Below are positions 1-9,486 of a stretch of 64,000 nt of DNA, one piece after another (position 1 is the stretch's first letter; every line of letters starts with the position of its first letter). The DNA comes from Phycisphaerales bacterium (GTDB lineage Bacteria; Planctomycetota; Phycisphaerae; Phycisphaerales; SM1A02). Under the pieces are notes generated by a model. That model saw nothing but the letters and a program-made list of their open reading frames with translations, did not search any database and was not told the DNA's origin. The stretch covers positions 44,633-108,632 of the forward strand of contig JANQEQ010000168.1 of NCBI GenBank assembly GCA_028278245.1, read 5' to 3'. A program made the position numbers and the translations under genes.

Positions 1-656
1 GTCGCTCAGAAATCCAACAGGCTGCATCGGCACCGCATCAGGATAGTCACGAATTGCGCTTCTCCCCGAACCTTCGGCCGGAAGATTCAATTGCTTATTC
101 CTTTTCCCACCCTGACCAGAATTATCGACTGATGGTTCCCGATCAGGAGGTCACATTTGAAGATGGATTTGCCGGTCTCATTAAACATCACCCGCATCAG
201 GAAGTCGGCGATTTTGTAGTGTGGACGAAACGGGGAGTACCAGCTTACCAGTTGGCAGTTGTTGTCGATGATGCAAGACAGGGAATAACCGATGTTGTAC
301 GTGCCGATGATCTGTTGCCTTCTACTGCACGGCAGATTCTGATTTACCAGGCGCTGGGCTGGAAAATTCCCCGGTTCTGGCATTTTCCTTTGGTGTGCGG
401 TCCCGATGGCCGACGCCTGGCAAAACGTCACGGGGATACACGCTTGACCTTTTATCGAGATGCCGGAGTACACCCTGAGCGCATTATCGGCCTACTTGCT
501 TTCTGGTCCGGTATCGTTGAACATCGCACAGAATTGACCGCAAATGACTTCCGAAATGGCTTCCAATTATCTAAGGTATCGCACCACGCAATCACATTTA
601 CCCAGGAAGACCATCAATGGCTCATGGCGGAGACATCACCAATTTCACACGAGTAA
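1..656 (+). CDS. gluQ: Glutamyl-Q tRNA(Asp) synthetase, 5'-truncated by window edge
   Basis: The frame is open to the left edge, so only the C-terminal part is present. It reads RSEIQQAASAPH near the edge, then YQLAVVVDDARQGITDVVRADDLL and a class I aminoacyl-tRNA synthetase KMSKS-like loop, RRLAKRHGD. This arrangement, with a short C-terminus and no anticodon-binding domain, is that of GluQ-RS, which glutamylates queuosine in the wobble position of tRNA-Asp. A full glutamyl-tRNA synthetase would continue for about 200 more residues after the KMSKS loop. The stop codon lies inside the next gene, an overlap of 40 bases. Function is by family; the catalytic HIGH region is outside the window. 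Confidence 0.85.
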   Translation, partial: RSEIQQAASAPHQDSHELRFSPNLRPEDSIAYSFSHPDQNYRLMVPDQEVTFEDGFAGLIKHHPHQEVGDFVVWTKRGVPAYQLAVVVDDARQGITDVVRADDLLPSTARQILIYQALGWKIPRFWHFPLVCGPDGRRLAKRHGDTRLTFYRDAGVHPERIIGLLAFWSGIVEHRTELTANDFRNGFQLSKVSHHAITFTQEDHQWLMAETSPISHE

Positions 657-1135
657 TCTTGGGATTCCTTTTGTTCCTCACGGGGTGCTCAGAGTCCGGA
701 AACAAACAGGATGTCATGATCGAAACCGTCAATATCTCAGGTTATACCTTCCACCTTGAAGTTGTCGCTGATGACGAAACCCGATCCCAGGGATTACAAG
801 GACGAACATCAATCGCAGAAGATGGGGGAATGCTCTTTATTTTCCCAGAGTCGCAGATTCGTTCGTTCTGGATGGGACACTGCCAGATGGACATTGACGT
901 GATATTCCTCAACCACCGCGGGAGGATTACAGCGGTTCATCGCATGAAGACCACCCCACCACAGGGTCAAGATGAAAGCGAGAGTGCCTATCAGGCACGT
1001 ATGCACCATTATTGGAGCAACACCCCGGCACAATTCGCCATAGAGATTAAATCCGGTTGGTTGGATCGTTTGGATCTTCACCGTGACGATCGAATCGAAC
1101 TGGACCTTGACCGCCTCAAGGCGCTTGCTCAGTGA
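617..1135 (+). CDS. DUF192 family lipoprotein
   Basis: This 172-residue protein has a short hydrophobic segment ending in LFLTGC, a lipobox, so it is probably acylated at Cys24 and held at a membrane facing the periplasm. The rest is a DUF192 domain (small beta-barrel): ETRSQGLQGRTSI, GMLFIFPESQIRSFWM and the central MDIDVIFLNHRGRI are the family's typical blocks. The biochemical role of DUF192 is unknown. The only ATG in frame overlaps the gluQ end by 40 bases, which suggests a shared transcript. The acidic residue before the hydrophobic core is unusual for a signal peptide, so the true start could be a non-ATG codon slightly downstream. Confidence 0.8.
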   Translation: MAHGGDITNFTRVILGFLLFLTGCSESGNKQDVMIETVNISGYTFHLEVVADDETRSQGLQGRTSIAEDGGMLFIFPESQIRSFWMGHCQMDIDVIFLNHRGRITAVHRMKTTPPQGQDESESAYQARMHHYWSNTPAQFAIEIKSGWLDRLDLHRDDRIELDLDRLKALAQ

Positions 1136-1209
1136 ACCGATGAGCCTTACAGGTTCTTCTGGTCGTTGATTCAAGCGGGTATGAGATCCAAAGGTCAGGG
1201 TGCTGCTGA

Positions 1210-2499
1210 ATGAATCGCTGGAATGTCATTATCTGCCCACTGGACGGCCAGAACGATGTTGGCATACGTTGGCAGAAATCGCTCACCCAGCACTGGCCAA
1301 CTGACATCCACCCCATTGTCACCAACATTATGGGACTGGAAGATTTAAACTCAGCAGAGTATGAGTTGATCGATCTTGTCCTCTTTATTGTTGGTCAATC
1401 TTATGATTCTTCCCTTGCCCTGCATGCCCTTGCAATGCTGGAAGAGGCATGTGTTCCCGTGACTTCGTTGTACACCAACACACCTGATGAGAACGATGTG
1501 TTTCTATTCGCCGGCGCATTGTTGGACCCGGTTGATACCCAGCCGGAATTACTCTGTGCCAAACTCCAGGGATTGCTTCACCGGCAATCGATGATTCGCC
1601 AGCTTCGTCAGGAAGTATCGGTTGCCCAGAGATTCCAGGGTGGGCTCCGAGGGGAAATATCCCGCATGCACGAAGAGTTGCAGTTGGCAGCAATGGTGCA
1701 ACGTGAGTTCTTACCGCGTGAAATACCCAGCCTGCACGGAATCGACTTTGGGGTACTGTGGCGGCCGGCAAGCTACATCTCCGGTGACATCTATGACATC
1801 ATGCGACTGGATGAGGACCACATTGGCTTGTTCATCGCCGATGCCGTGGGGCACGGCGTTCCCGCCGCTCTCATGACCATGGTCATCAGCCGATCACTCG
1901 TCACCCGCGAGCGTTCCAACCAGTCACTGCGGATTCTGGAACCCTGGGAAGTCATGAGCAGGCTCAACACAGAGATGATTCGTCTCCAGGGTCAGACAAC
2001 CCGCTTTGCGACTGGGGCGTACGCACTGATCAATTGCCGTTCACGTGAGCTTCGCCTGGCCGGGGCGGGCCATCCACCCCCACTGCTTCTGTCCGCCGAC
2101 AATGAAATCAAGCAACTTGAAACCCAGGGTGGCTTACTGGGCATCTTTGAAGATGAGACATACAACCAGATCGAAATAGAACTTGCCGTGGGCGATCGGA
2201 TGCTGGCTTATTCGGATGGTTTTGAGCAGGCTTTCCCGCTCACATCTGAAGATGATTACGAACGGCGATTACCGACGATGCGGTATAAAGAGGTCTTCCT
2301 TGAATCAGCCTCGGCCGAGACTCCACAAGAGATGGTCCAGATTCTTGGGCAACGTCTCGATGATGAATCCGGATCACTCCATCAGGTCGATGACTTGACA
2401 TTCATCTGCATGCATACTTTTCCCCTTGTGGAGACAGAGGAACGTAGAGCAAGATCACGATCCGTTGAAGATCATGTAATTGCGGATAACCTGAAATAA
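1210..2499 (+). CDS. SpoIIE/RsbU-type PP2C serine phosphatase
   Basis: The protein has 429 residues. The C-terminal half is a PP2C-like SpoIIE phosphatase domain (about 160-405): SGDIYDI at 191, the metal-binding DAVGHG at 211-216, AGAGHPPPLL, LAYSDGFEQA and DDLTFICM are all intact, so it should be active. The N-terminal 120 residues have the alternating hydrophobic pattern of a response-regulator-like fold (LIDLVLFIVGQS) but no clear phospho-acceptor Asp, and a helical linker joins the two. Such proteins dephosphorylate anti-sigma-factor antagonists in partner-switching pathways. No anti-anti-sigma (STAS) or anti-sigma kinase gene lies nearby, so its target is not shown by context. Confidence 0.88.
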   Translation: MNRWNVIICPLDGQNDVGIRWQKSLTQHWPTDIHPIVTNIMGLEDLNSAEYELIDLVLFIVGQSYDSSLALHALAMLEEACVPVTSLYTNTPDENDVFLFAGALLDPVDTQPELLCAKLQGLLHRQSMIRQLRQEVSVAQRFQGGLRGEISRMHEELQLAAMVQREFLPREIPSLHGIDFGVLWRPASYISGDIYDIMRLDEDHIGLFIADAVGHGVPAALMTMVISRSLVTRERSNQSLRILEPWEVMSRLNTEMIRLQGQTTRFATGAYALINCRSRELRLAGAGHPPPLLLSADNEIKQLETQGGLLGIFEDETYNQIEIELAVGDRMLAYSDGFEQAFPLTSEDDYERRLPTMRYKEVFLESASAETPQEMVQILGQRLDDESGSLHQVDDLTFICMHTFPLVETEERRARSRSVEDHVIADNLK

Positions 2500-2506
2500 T
2501 CGAAGA

Positions 2507-3124
2507 TCATTGACCAGCTTTTTGCAAGCGGAGCCAGTGGACAACTGTTTTTGCGATATAGTCCGCCTCAATATTGATCCTGGCACCAACATCTGCTGTA
2601 CCAAGTGTCGTCACTTCCAGTGTGGTCGGAATCAGAGCCACTTCGCACCAGTCATCACCCAGATCCGCAACCGTCAGTGAGACACCATCAAGAGAAATTG
2701 ACCCCTGCGGAATGATGTACTCCATCAATTGAGCCGGTGGCCGAACACGCGTCCGCCATTCATCATCCCCCTTCTGCACATTGATGACTTCTCCCACACC
2801 GTCAACGTGTCCTTGAACGATGTGCCCTCCTAGGACATCATTGGCGCGCACGGCATGTTCGAGATTGATCGGATCTCCCGTTGATAAATCCCCCAGTGTG
2901 GTGAGATCCAACGTCTGCTTGATCACATCAAACCGCAAATGACTCGGATTCACTGTCCCATCGGCTTCGGCGGTTACTGTCAGGCAGCAACCATTGATGG
3001 CAATGGAATCGCCAGCACCCGGTTGATATCCCCAGCCACGGGTATCAATGATGAGCACTGCCCCAAAATCGTTGGGTTGGATATCCGCAACACGGCCTAA
3101 TTGTTCCACAATTCCGGTAAACAT
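2507..3124 (-). CDS. ribE: Riboflavin synthase, alpha chain
   Basis: The 205-residue protein begins MFTGIVEQLG, the hallmark start of riboflavin synthase, and carries two lumazine-binding repeats: residues 1-95 with INGCCLTV, and 96-200 with GHIVQGHVDGVG and SISLDGVSLTVADL. It dismutates two 6,7-dimethyl-8-ribityllumazine molecules into riboflavin and the pyrimidine precursor, in the cytoplasm. It stands alone: no ribD, ribBA or ribH is adjacent, and I see no FMN riboswitch in the roughly 100 bases upstream. Its 3' end is only 7 bases from the convergent phosphatase gene. Confidence 0.95.
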   Translation of the reverse strand: MFTGIVEQLGRVADIQPNDFGAVLIIDTRGWGYQPGAGDSIAINGCCLTVTAEADGTVNPSHLRFDVIKQTLDLTTLGDLSTGDPINLEHAVRANDVLGGHIVQGHVDGVGEVINVQKGDDEWRTRVRPPAQLMEYIIPQGSISLDGVSLTVADLGDDWCEVALIPTTLEVTTLGTADVGARINIEADYIAKTVVHWLRLQKAGQ

Positions 3125-3305
3125 GTCATCAGTCTAGACCCAGGGTAGTAGCTCGGCAAAGGCTTATTTGAGCTTTCAGCAACAATCGTAAATCCCAAAG
3201 ACATCCCAGGATATCCCGCGCTTGACGCCTACCAAAGGGCGTCGGATACTAAGCGATTCTCACAACGTACGACATCGGCTCATATTGACACAGGAGAATC
3301 CTCTG

Positions 3306-4511
3306 ATGGATCAGCCTCATAATCAAAAGAGGAATAAACGACTACAACTCAGTCACTTACGGAATTGGGCTTTTGTCACATTTCTCTGCATTGCGTTGGG
3401 GGGATGTACTACAGATCAATCAGGTGATTCACATCTGGAATCTACCAGTACATCAACAACGGTTAACGTTGACGATCTTGAACTTAAATACCTCATCGGT
3501 CCCAAGGCAGCACGTGAGATTGGGTACCGCATCGATTGGCAGCAACGAATCTCCGGGCGTGGAATAAAGCTCGTTGATGTGCAACATGACTCGGTATTCA
3601 TTCTGGATCAGGGTAACTTCCTCACAAGATTGAACCGCGAAGATGGAAATCGCATGTGGCGGATTCCAGTTGCCGGCCCCATTGATGAAATCCAGGGCAT
3701 CAATTTCCAACCACAACATAATCACGTGATTCTGATTGCCGGAGGTTCATTATTCGTCCTTGATGCTGATACAGGTTCACAACTTCAAAAACAGAAACTG
3801 GATCTCATCGCCAACACTCCTGCAATCGAGCTTGATCAGTTCCTCATCTACGGTTCCCGTAATGGACAACTGTGTTGGCATTCGCACTTAGTCAATGCAC
3901 CCTGGAAGAGCTATCAGATTTCACAATCAGTGCAGTTGCCACCGCTATTGGAAAAAGGATTGATAATTGGTGTAGGGAATGACGGACTGCTTATGGTGTT
4001 GCAGGCTGCAACCGCACAACAATTGTGGAGCAGAAAATTATTCGATCCGGTAGTAAGTAGCCCTGCAGTTGGTGGCGGGGTTCTTTTCGTGGCAGGCCTG
4101 GATCATACACTATGGGCATTTGACCTGAACGAAAAGAGAGCCGCTCTCTGGCACTATCTCACCGAAAGCCCCCTGACTGATTCACCTGTTTTGATCAACA
4201 ATCGTATCTATCAGCAGATCCCCAGTCAGGGGCTTGTCTGCTTTGATGCGTATCCGGTTGACTCACCCGGAGGCGTGGTTCTCTGGACAGCATCAGAAAC
4301 CAGGGGAAATGTTGTCAGCCTTCACAAGAAAGATCTATGCGTCTGGGATGACGATTCAAGACTCTTTTCTCTGCTTGAAGCTCAGTACGGAGATGTCGTG
4401 ACGGACATTTCGTTACCCGCAGTTGACTACCTGAAAACGACAGACATCAACGGAACCGAAATCATTGCTGCCGATCGAACCGGTCGGGTCATCAGGTTGG
4501 TCAAACGATGA
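3306..4511 (+). CDS. PQQ-like beta-propeller lipoprotein
   Basis: I place the start at the ATG at 3306, behind an AGGAG-type ribosome site about 8 bases upstream; a longer frame runs to 3222 but the signal peptide fits the internal start. The 401-residue product has a basic N-terminus, a hydrophobic stretch and the lipobox ALGGC, so it is a predicted lipoprotein. The body shows repeating VFILDQGNFLTRLNREDG / LFVLDADTGSQL / LWAFDLNEKRAALW blades typical of PQQ/BamB-like WD-type propellers. BamB itself is an outer-membrane assembly factor, but no other Bam gene is near, so a BamB role is only a possibility. Confidence 0.75.
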   Translation: MDQPHNQKRNKRLQLSHLRNWAFVTFLCIALGGCTTDQSGDSHLESTSTSTTVNVDDLELKYLIGPKAAREIGYRIDWQQRISGRGIKLVDVQHDSVFILDQGNFLTRLNREDGNRMWRIPVAGPIDEIQGINFQPQHNHVILIAGGSLFVLDADTGSQLQKQKLDLIANTPAIELDQFLIYGSRNGQLCWHSHLVNAPWKSYQISQSVQLPPLLEKGLIIGVGNDGLLMVLQAATAQQLWSRKLFDPVVSSPAVGGGVLFVAGLDHTLWAFDLNEKRAALWHYLTESPLTDSPVLINNRIYQQIPSQGLVCFDAYPVDSPGGVVLWTASETRGNVVSLHKKDLCVWDDDSRLFSLLEAQYGDVVTDISLPAVDYLKTTDINGTEIIAADRTGRVIRLVKR

Positions 4512-4604
4512 TTCAATTTACGTGCAACGAGTTTCGATCTGAACATCGGATGCCATGGTAATGGAACAACCACCAACCCATATTGCTTCAGAATGTGAGG
4601 AACA

Positions 4605-6197
4605 ATGACCACAGCGCTCGTGCCCATTCGCCGGGCTTTAATCTCGGTCAGTGATAAAACTGATCTCGTTCCCTTTGCTCGTGGATTGACCTCCCTTGGA
4701 ATCCAGATAATTTCAACCGGCGGCACCGCCCGAGCATTGGCTGAAGCAGATATTGAAGTCACACCAATCGAGGAAATCACAGGCTTCCCGGAGATGATGG
4801 ACGGCCGGGTCAAGACGCTGCACCCCGCAGTCCACGGAGCGCTGCTTGCAAGACGAGATGTCCAGAGCCATGTCCAGGCAATGATGGATAACAACATCAC
4901 GCCGATTGATCTGGTCTGCATCAACCTCTATCCATTCGAGCAAACGATACATCGTGAAAACGTTTCCTACGAGGAAGCTATCGAGCAGATTGACATCGGT
5001 GGCCCGGCCATGCTCCGATCCGCGGCAAAGAACCACTCGCATGTCACGGTTATCACCGGCGTGGTTCAATACGACCGGGTTATGAACGAACTGAAAGCCC
5101 ATGACGGACACACGACATTGGAGCTTCGCCGGGATCTTGCAGCGGCAGCGTTTATGAGGACTGCGGAATACGACACAGCAATCGGTGCCTGGATGTGTCA
5201 CGAGCGAGAGGCACCCCTGCCAAATCTTCTCCGCCTCACCTACGCCCATCATCTTGACCTGCGCTACGGCGAGAACCCACATCAGAGGGCTGCGCTGTAC
5301 GCTAATCCTGCATCGCCTGAACCAAGCATCCTTTCTGCACGATTGCTTCATGGTAAACCTTTGAGTTACAACAATGTTCACGATGCCTCGGCCGCATTGG
5401 AACTGGTGCAGGATCTGCACGGACTGTTTCCCCAGCGAGCTGCTGCTGCAATCATCAAGCACACCAATCCCTGTGGAGCAGCCACTGCTGAAACACTGGA
5501 AGACGCTTTTTTACAGGCTTATTCCGGCGATCCGTTAGCTGCCTATGGAGGTATCCTGGCACTTTCCCGAAGTGTTGATATCGCAACGGCAGGTAAAATC
5601 TGTGAAGGACAGAAATTCTTTGAGGTCATCATTGCCCCGGACTTTGATGACGACGCTGAACAAGCGATCGGTGAACGCTGGAAGAATGTGCGTCTCCTGG
5701 CCATGGGAAAATTCGAGTATTCCAGCCGCATGCACATCCAGTACAAATCTATCCCGGGAGGTATGCTCGCACAGGAACGTGATCGGATGCTCCCCCAGTC
5801 ATCGCAGTGGACCCACGCTGCCGGGCCGGCTCCGGATGATACACTCCTTGAGGATGCGGCATTTCTGTGGACGGTGGTCAAACACGTCAAATCCAACGCG
5901 ATCGCAGTCGGAGCAGGTCAGCATTTACTCGGTGCGGGGGCTGGGCAGATGGATCGTGTCGCATCCTGTCGCCTGGCGGTTGAAAAGGCCGGTGATCGTA
6001 TCTCAAATCATCAATCGATCATCGCAGCATCTGACGCTTTTTTCCCATTCCCAGACGGACCGGATTTCCTCATCAATGCCGGCATCACCTGCATCGTACA
6101 ACCCGGTGGATCCAAGCGCGATGAAGAAACGCTGGCCCTTTGTCGAGAGCGAAACGTAACCTGCCTCCTCACGGGCATTCGCCACTTTCGTCACTGA
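4605..6197 (+). CDS. purH: Bifunctional AICAR transformylase / IMP cyclohydrolase
   Basis: This 530-residue enzyme carries out the last two steps of de novo purine synthesis in the cytoplasm. The N-terminal MGS-like cyclohydrolase domain shows SVSDKTDLVPFARGL, STGGTARAL and RVKTLHPAVHGALL. The transformylase domain shows RYGENPHQRAALY, AAIIKHTNPCGAA, PLAAYGGILALSR, FFPFPDGPD and the terminal RHFRH. Length and motifs match the family. A GAGGAA ribosome site precedes the ATG. It stands alone rather than in a pur operon; the 93 bases upstream contain no purine riboswitch that I can recognise. Confidence 0.97.
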   Translation: MTTALVPIRRALISVSDKTDLVPFARGLTSLGIQIISTGGTARALAEADIEVTPIEEITGFPEMMDGRVKTLHPAVHGALLARRDVQSHVQAMMDNNITPIDLVCINLYPFEQTIHRENVSYEEAIEQIDIGGPAMLRSAAKNHSHVTVITGVVQYDRVMNELKAHDGHTTLELRRDLAAAAFMRTAEYDTAIGAWMCHEREAPLPNLLRLTYAHHLDLRYGENPHQRAALYANPASPEPSILSARLLHGKPLSYNNVHDASAALELVQDLHGLFPQRAAAAIIKHTNPCGAATAETLEDAFLQAYSGDPLAAYGGILALSRSVDIATAGKICEGQKFFEVIIAPDFDDDAEQAIGERWKNVRLLAMGKFEYSSRMHIQYKSIPGGMLAQERDRMLPQSSQWTHAAGPAPDDTLLEDAAFLWTVVKHVKSNAIAVGAGQHLLGAGAGQMDRVASCRLAVEKAGDRISNHQSIIAASDAFFPFPDGPDFLINAGITCIVQPGGSKRDEETLALCRERNVTCLLTGIRHFRH

Positions 6198-6347
6198 TCC
6201 TCGCTACGAAACCGACAACACCGCTTGGATTACCGGTCATACCTGGTTGATTCACAACGTATTTCTTGCACAAACTTTACACAACACCGGATTCTGGGGG
6301 TAGGATATATCAATCAGATTAAGCATCAGGACGATGCGGAGGGATGA

Positions 6348-6989
6348 ATGACTTCATCTATCGCAGCAATCTCAGTACTGGATGAGAAGGTGTTGGTGCT
6401 GAATCGCTTCTACACCGCGATTCGGGTTATTGATGCCAAGCGTGCGTTTACTCTGCTCTGTAAAAATGCAGCGGAAGTCATATCCGTCGATAACGGCCAA
6501 TATCTCAACTACGACTTTGAGTCATGGGCACAACTGGGACAACTCCAGAGGGAATGTGAGCCGGACGCTCATAGCTGGGTCCACACAACCCGTATGGTCA
6601 TCGCAGTTCCCCGGATCATCCGTCTTTTTGTCTACGATCGCCTGCCCCGTCAGGAGGTTAAGCTGAACCGCCGCAACATCTACGCCCGTGACCATAATCG
6701 CTGCCAATACTGTGGTCACCCGTTCAGCACCAAGGAACTGACCATTGACCATGTCGTCCCCCGAGTTCAAGGTGGGGAACATGCCTGGAATAATCTGGTT
6801 TGTGCGTGCGTCCAATGTAATACAAAAAAGGGCGGGCGCACTCCAACTCAGGCACACATGCGCCTGATCAGGAAGCCTGTCCGTCCGAAGCGTAATCCAA
6901 CCATTACACTCCGCCTGGGTCAGGAAAAATACCAGTCCTGGAAAGCCTTCCTCAACGAGGCGTATTGGACGGTCGAGTTGAAAGATTGA
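6348..6989 (+). CDS. Stand-alone HNH endonuclease
   Basis: The 213-residue protein has an N-terminal domain of about 105 residues ([20 protein letters not shown]) common to free-standing planctomycete and cyanobacterial HNH proteins, then a complete HNH/McrA-like nuclease core. The core has CQYCG at about 120, [21 protein letters not shown] with the catalytic His, and [13 protein letters not shown]. The paired CxxC motifs would bind structural zinc. A GGAGG ribosome site lies 6-10 bases before the ATG. There is no methyltransferase, intron or phage gene nearby, so it is not evidently part of a restriction system or homing element; the cellular role is unknown. Confidence 0.85.
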   Translation: MTSSIAAISVLDEKVLVLNRFYTAIRVIDAKRAFTLLCKNAAEVISVDNGQYLNYDFESWAQLGQLQRECEPDAHSWVHTTRMVIAVPRIIRLFVYDRLPRQEVKLNRRNIYARDHNRCQYCGHPFSTKELTIDHVVPRVQGGEHAWNNLVCACVQCNTKKGGRTPTQAHMRLIRKPVRPKRNPTITLRLGQEKYQSWKAFLNEAYWTVELKD

Positions 6990-7144
6990 TAACCACAGAT
7001 TGATAATAGAAACACACTGTGAGACAGGCTGATTGCTTGTCGTTTTTAATCCGGTGTTGCTGTCAATGGATATATTCCGCGGTCAGGATCCATTATGATG
7101 CCTGCTTTCAACTTTTTCGTAACTCTCACACGAGAATGCACTAC

Positions 7145-8056
7145 ATGTCTGAATTATCACTCGTGATACTTGCAGCAGGAATGGGAAGCCGGTACGGCGG
7201 GCTGAAGCAACTGGAACCGGTCGGTCCTGATGGAAGTGCGTTGATGGATTACTCAGTATTCGACGCCATCCGTTCCGGTTTCACTCGCTTGGTATTGGTC
7301 ATTCGACCCGACATGCTCGAGGATACGAAGAGAATTCTGGGTTCGCGCTTTGAGCCTCACATCGAAGTCAAATACGCTCTGCAGCATTTTGATGATCTGC
7401 TGGATGGATTCCCGACACCGGCCCAGCGTGAAAAGCCCTGGGGAACCGGTCACGCAGTCTGGGCCGCCCGGCATGATGTTGATGGCTCTTTTACCGTCAT
7501 CAACGCGGATGATTTTTACGGTTTTGAGCCGTTTCAATCTCTCAGTACGTTTCTGACAACTCACCAGGAATCCGATCCGAATTTGTATGCCATGATCGGA
7601 TTTCAACTCCAATACACCGTCTCTCCCGTCGGGGCAGTTTCACGTGGAGTGTGTCGATGCAATGAACAGAGTTTTCTGGAGTCCATTACGGAAATAAACA
7701 GTATTCGAAAAACCGCAAACGGCGGTGAATACGACGATGAATCAGGCAACACCCATCAGTTACCAGGCGATTCAATCGTGTCAATGAACTGTTGGGGATT
7801 TCATCGGTCGTTTTTCAATCAGATCAAGCGCGGTTTGCATGCCTTTCTCACGGAGAAGGGAAAAGAAAGCAAGGCTGAATATTATCTGGTTGACCCGGTC
7901 CATCAGTCCATCATCGATGGATCAGCCCAGGTACAAGTTCTGCCCACGGGGATTAACTGGTGTGGCATGACGCACCCCGAAGATCGGCAGTTCGTCCAGG
8001 ATCGCCTGCTCAAGCTTGTGGAATCTGGAGTCTATCCCACAACTCTGTGGGACTAA
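7145..8056 (+). CDS. Nucleotidyltransferase family protein (sugar-nucleotide type)
   Basis: The product is 303 residues from the ATG at 7145, where the glycosyltransferase-A Rossmann start LVILAAGMGSRYGGLKQL follows within a few residues. An upstream in-frame ATG (7136) and GTG (7019) exist but would add only unstructured sequence. Features include an NADDFYG metal-binding block and a C-terminal extension. These are seen in NDP-sugar pyrophosphorylases that couple NTP to a sugar 1-phosphate; substrate cannot be read from the sequence. The next gene starts 29 bases downstream on the same strand. Confidence 0.82.
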   Translation: MSELSLVILAAGMGSRYGGLKQLEPVGPDGSALMDYSVFDAIRSGFTRLVLVIRPDMLEDTKRILGSRFEPHIEVKYALQHFDDLLDGFPTPAQREKPWGTGHAVWAARHDVDGSFTVINADDFYGFEPFQSLSTFLTTHQESDPNLYAMIGFQLQYTVSPVGAVSRGVCRCNEQSFLESITEINSIRKTANGGEYDDESGNTHQLPGDSIVSMNCWGFHRSFFNQIKRGLHAFLTEKGKESKAEYYLVDPVHQSIIDGSAQVQVLPTGINWCGMTHPEDRQFVQDRLLKLVESGVYPTTLWD

Positions 8057-8085
8057 ATATAGATATCAATAATCCAAAGGATGAA

Positions 8086-9486
8086 ATGATGAAATCTCGC
8101 ACACCTGCCAGGACACGGAATTATCAGTGTTTTATGGGGACAATAATCCTGGGTATGATCATTACGAGTGGGTGTACTACGACCCGGGAATCAGTGAACA
8201 TCAAAGAAGTGAAGCCGGTATCTATGGCTGATCCAGTAGAGGTTGTCACTGTTCAGAAGATTGAGCAGATGAAGCCTGCGCTGACTGCAGTTGAAGTCGC
8301 TGCCGGTTGGCAGAACTTGTTAGCGCAGGATACCGCCCCAGCCTGGAAAGCATTTAAAAGTGACACATTCCCCGAAAAGGGTTGGCAGGTCGAAGATGGT
8401 GTACTACGGGTTCTCGCTGGTGGAGGCGGGGGTGATATCATCACCCGTGACCAGTTTACCAACTTTGAACTCATGCTGGATTGGAAAGTCGCACACAAGG
8501 CCAATAGCGGCATCATGTATCGTGTCACGGAAGGAGAGTCCTCGACCTGGAGGACCGGGCCTGAATATCAGATCCTCGATGATGTGGGGTATGGTCTGGC
8601 TCCCGATGAAATGCACTCTGCCGGTGCGCTTTACGATCTCTATGCACCCCCACCAACGAAACAAGTTGCGTTAACCGGAGAATACAACCACGCGTGCATT
8701 GTTCTGGATAGCGATCAATTGCAGCACTGGCTCAACGACCAACTCATCGTTCAGTGCGATTTGAGCAGTGACGATTGGAAGCAGCGCGTCGGAAACAGCA
8801 AATTCAACGTTTTTCCCTCGTTCGGTACTGAAGCTTCCGGTCATATTGCCCTGCAGGATCACGGCAACGATGTCTGGTTCAAAAACATCAAGATCCGAGA
8901 CCTCGACGCCCCCATGCCCGGTGAAATCACTCTCTTCAACGGCAGTAACACTGATGGTTGGACGGTGTATACCACGGGTGATCAGGAAGACCACCCCTGG
9001 CGGGTGGAAGACGGCATTCTAATCTGCCGCGGTACGCCGCCCGGATACATCAGAACAACTAAACGCTATGGTAATTTCGTACTCAAGCTGGAGTGGCGCT
9101 GGAATCCGGATACAAAAAAGGGTGGGAACAGCGGTGTGCTACTTCGCATCAACGGTGAAGACAAAGTCTGGCCACGTAGCGTGGAGGGGCAACTTCATAG
9201 CGGAAATGCCGGCGATATCTGGAATATCGGCAATGTCCCGATGTTAGCGGCACCGGAACGCACCGAAGGTCGCCGCACAAGGAATCTCAGATCAAACGAA
9301 AATCCTGTCGGCGAATGGAACGAATACGAAATAATTGTTGACGGCCCCACTATCACTTTGATCGTGAACGGTATGCAGGTCAATCAGGTCTGGAATGTCG
9401 AAACCACCCCCGGCTGGATCGGTCTGCAATCGGAAGGAACGGAAATTCAGTTTCGGAATGTCCGCCTGGCACCAATCATTTATTAG
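8086..9486 (+). CDS. Lipoprotein with two DUF1080 (3-keto-disaccharide hydrolase-type) domains
   Basis: I start at the ATG at 8086, preceded by AAAGG; an adjacent ATG at 8089 is equivalent. The 466-residue product has the lipobox ITSGC at about residue 30. Two copies of the DUF1080 lectin-like jelly roll follow: the first (about 55-270) with WKAFKSDTFPEKGWQVEDG and NSGIMYRV, the second (about 285-465) with GWTVYTTGDQEDHPWRVEDG and GGNSGVLLRI. This domain is expanded in Planctomycetota and has been linked to hydrolysis of 3-keto glycosides; tandem copies are less usual. It would act on the periplasmic or outer cell face. Its stop overlaps that of the convergent gene by 3 bases. Confidence 0.85.
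   Translation: MMKSRTPARTRNYQCFMGTIILGMIITSGCTTTRESVNIKEVKPVSMADPVEVVTVQKIEQMKPALTAVEVAAGWQNLLAQDTAPAWKAFKSDTFPEKGWQVEDGVLRVLAGGGGGDIITRDQFTNFELMLDWKVAHKANSGIMYRVTEGESSTWRTGPEYQILDDVGYGLAPDEMHSAGALYDLYAPPPTKQVALTGEYNHACIVLDSDQLQHWLNDQLIVQCDLSSDDWKQRVGNSKFNVFPSFGTEASGHIALQDHGNDVWFKNIKIRDLDAPMPGEITLFNGSNTDGWTVYTTGDQEDHPWRVEDGILICRGTPPGYIRTTKRYGNFVLKLEWRWNPDTKKGGNSGVLLRINGEDKVWPRSVEGQLHSGNAGDIWNIGNVPMLAAPERTEGRRTRNLRSNENPVGEWNEYEIIVDGPTITLIVNGMQVNQVWNVETTPGWIGLQSEGTEIQFRNVRLAPIIY

Noticed and set aside
2500..3221. FMN riboswitch upstream of riboflavin synthase
   Set aside because: The interval 3125-3221 lacks the conserved RFN stem blocks.
4713..5462. Minus-strand frame of 249 codons opposite purH
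   Set aside because: purH is unambiguous on the plus strand; the antisense product has shadow-type composition rich in Cys, Arg and Ser.
6348..6989. HNH protein as part of a restriction or homing element
   Set aside because: No methyltransferase, intron boundary or mobile gene is nearby; the family is commonly stand-alone.
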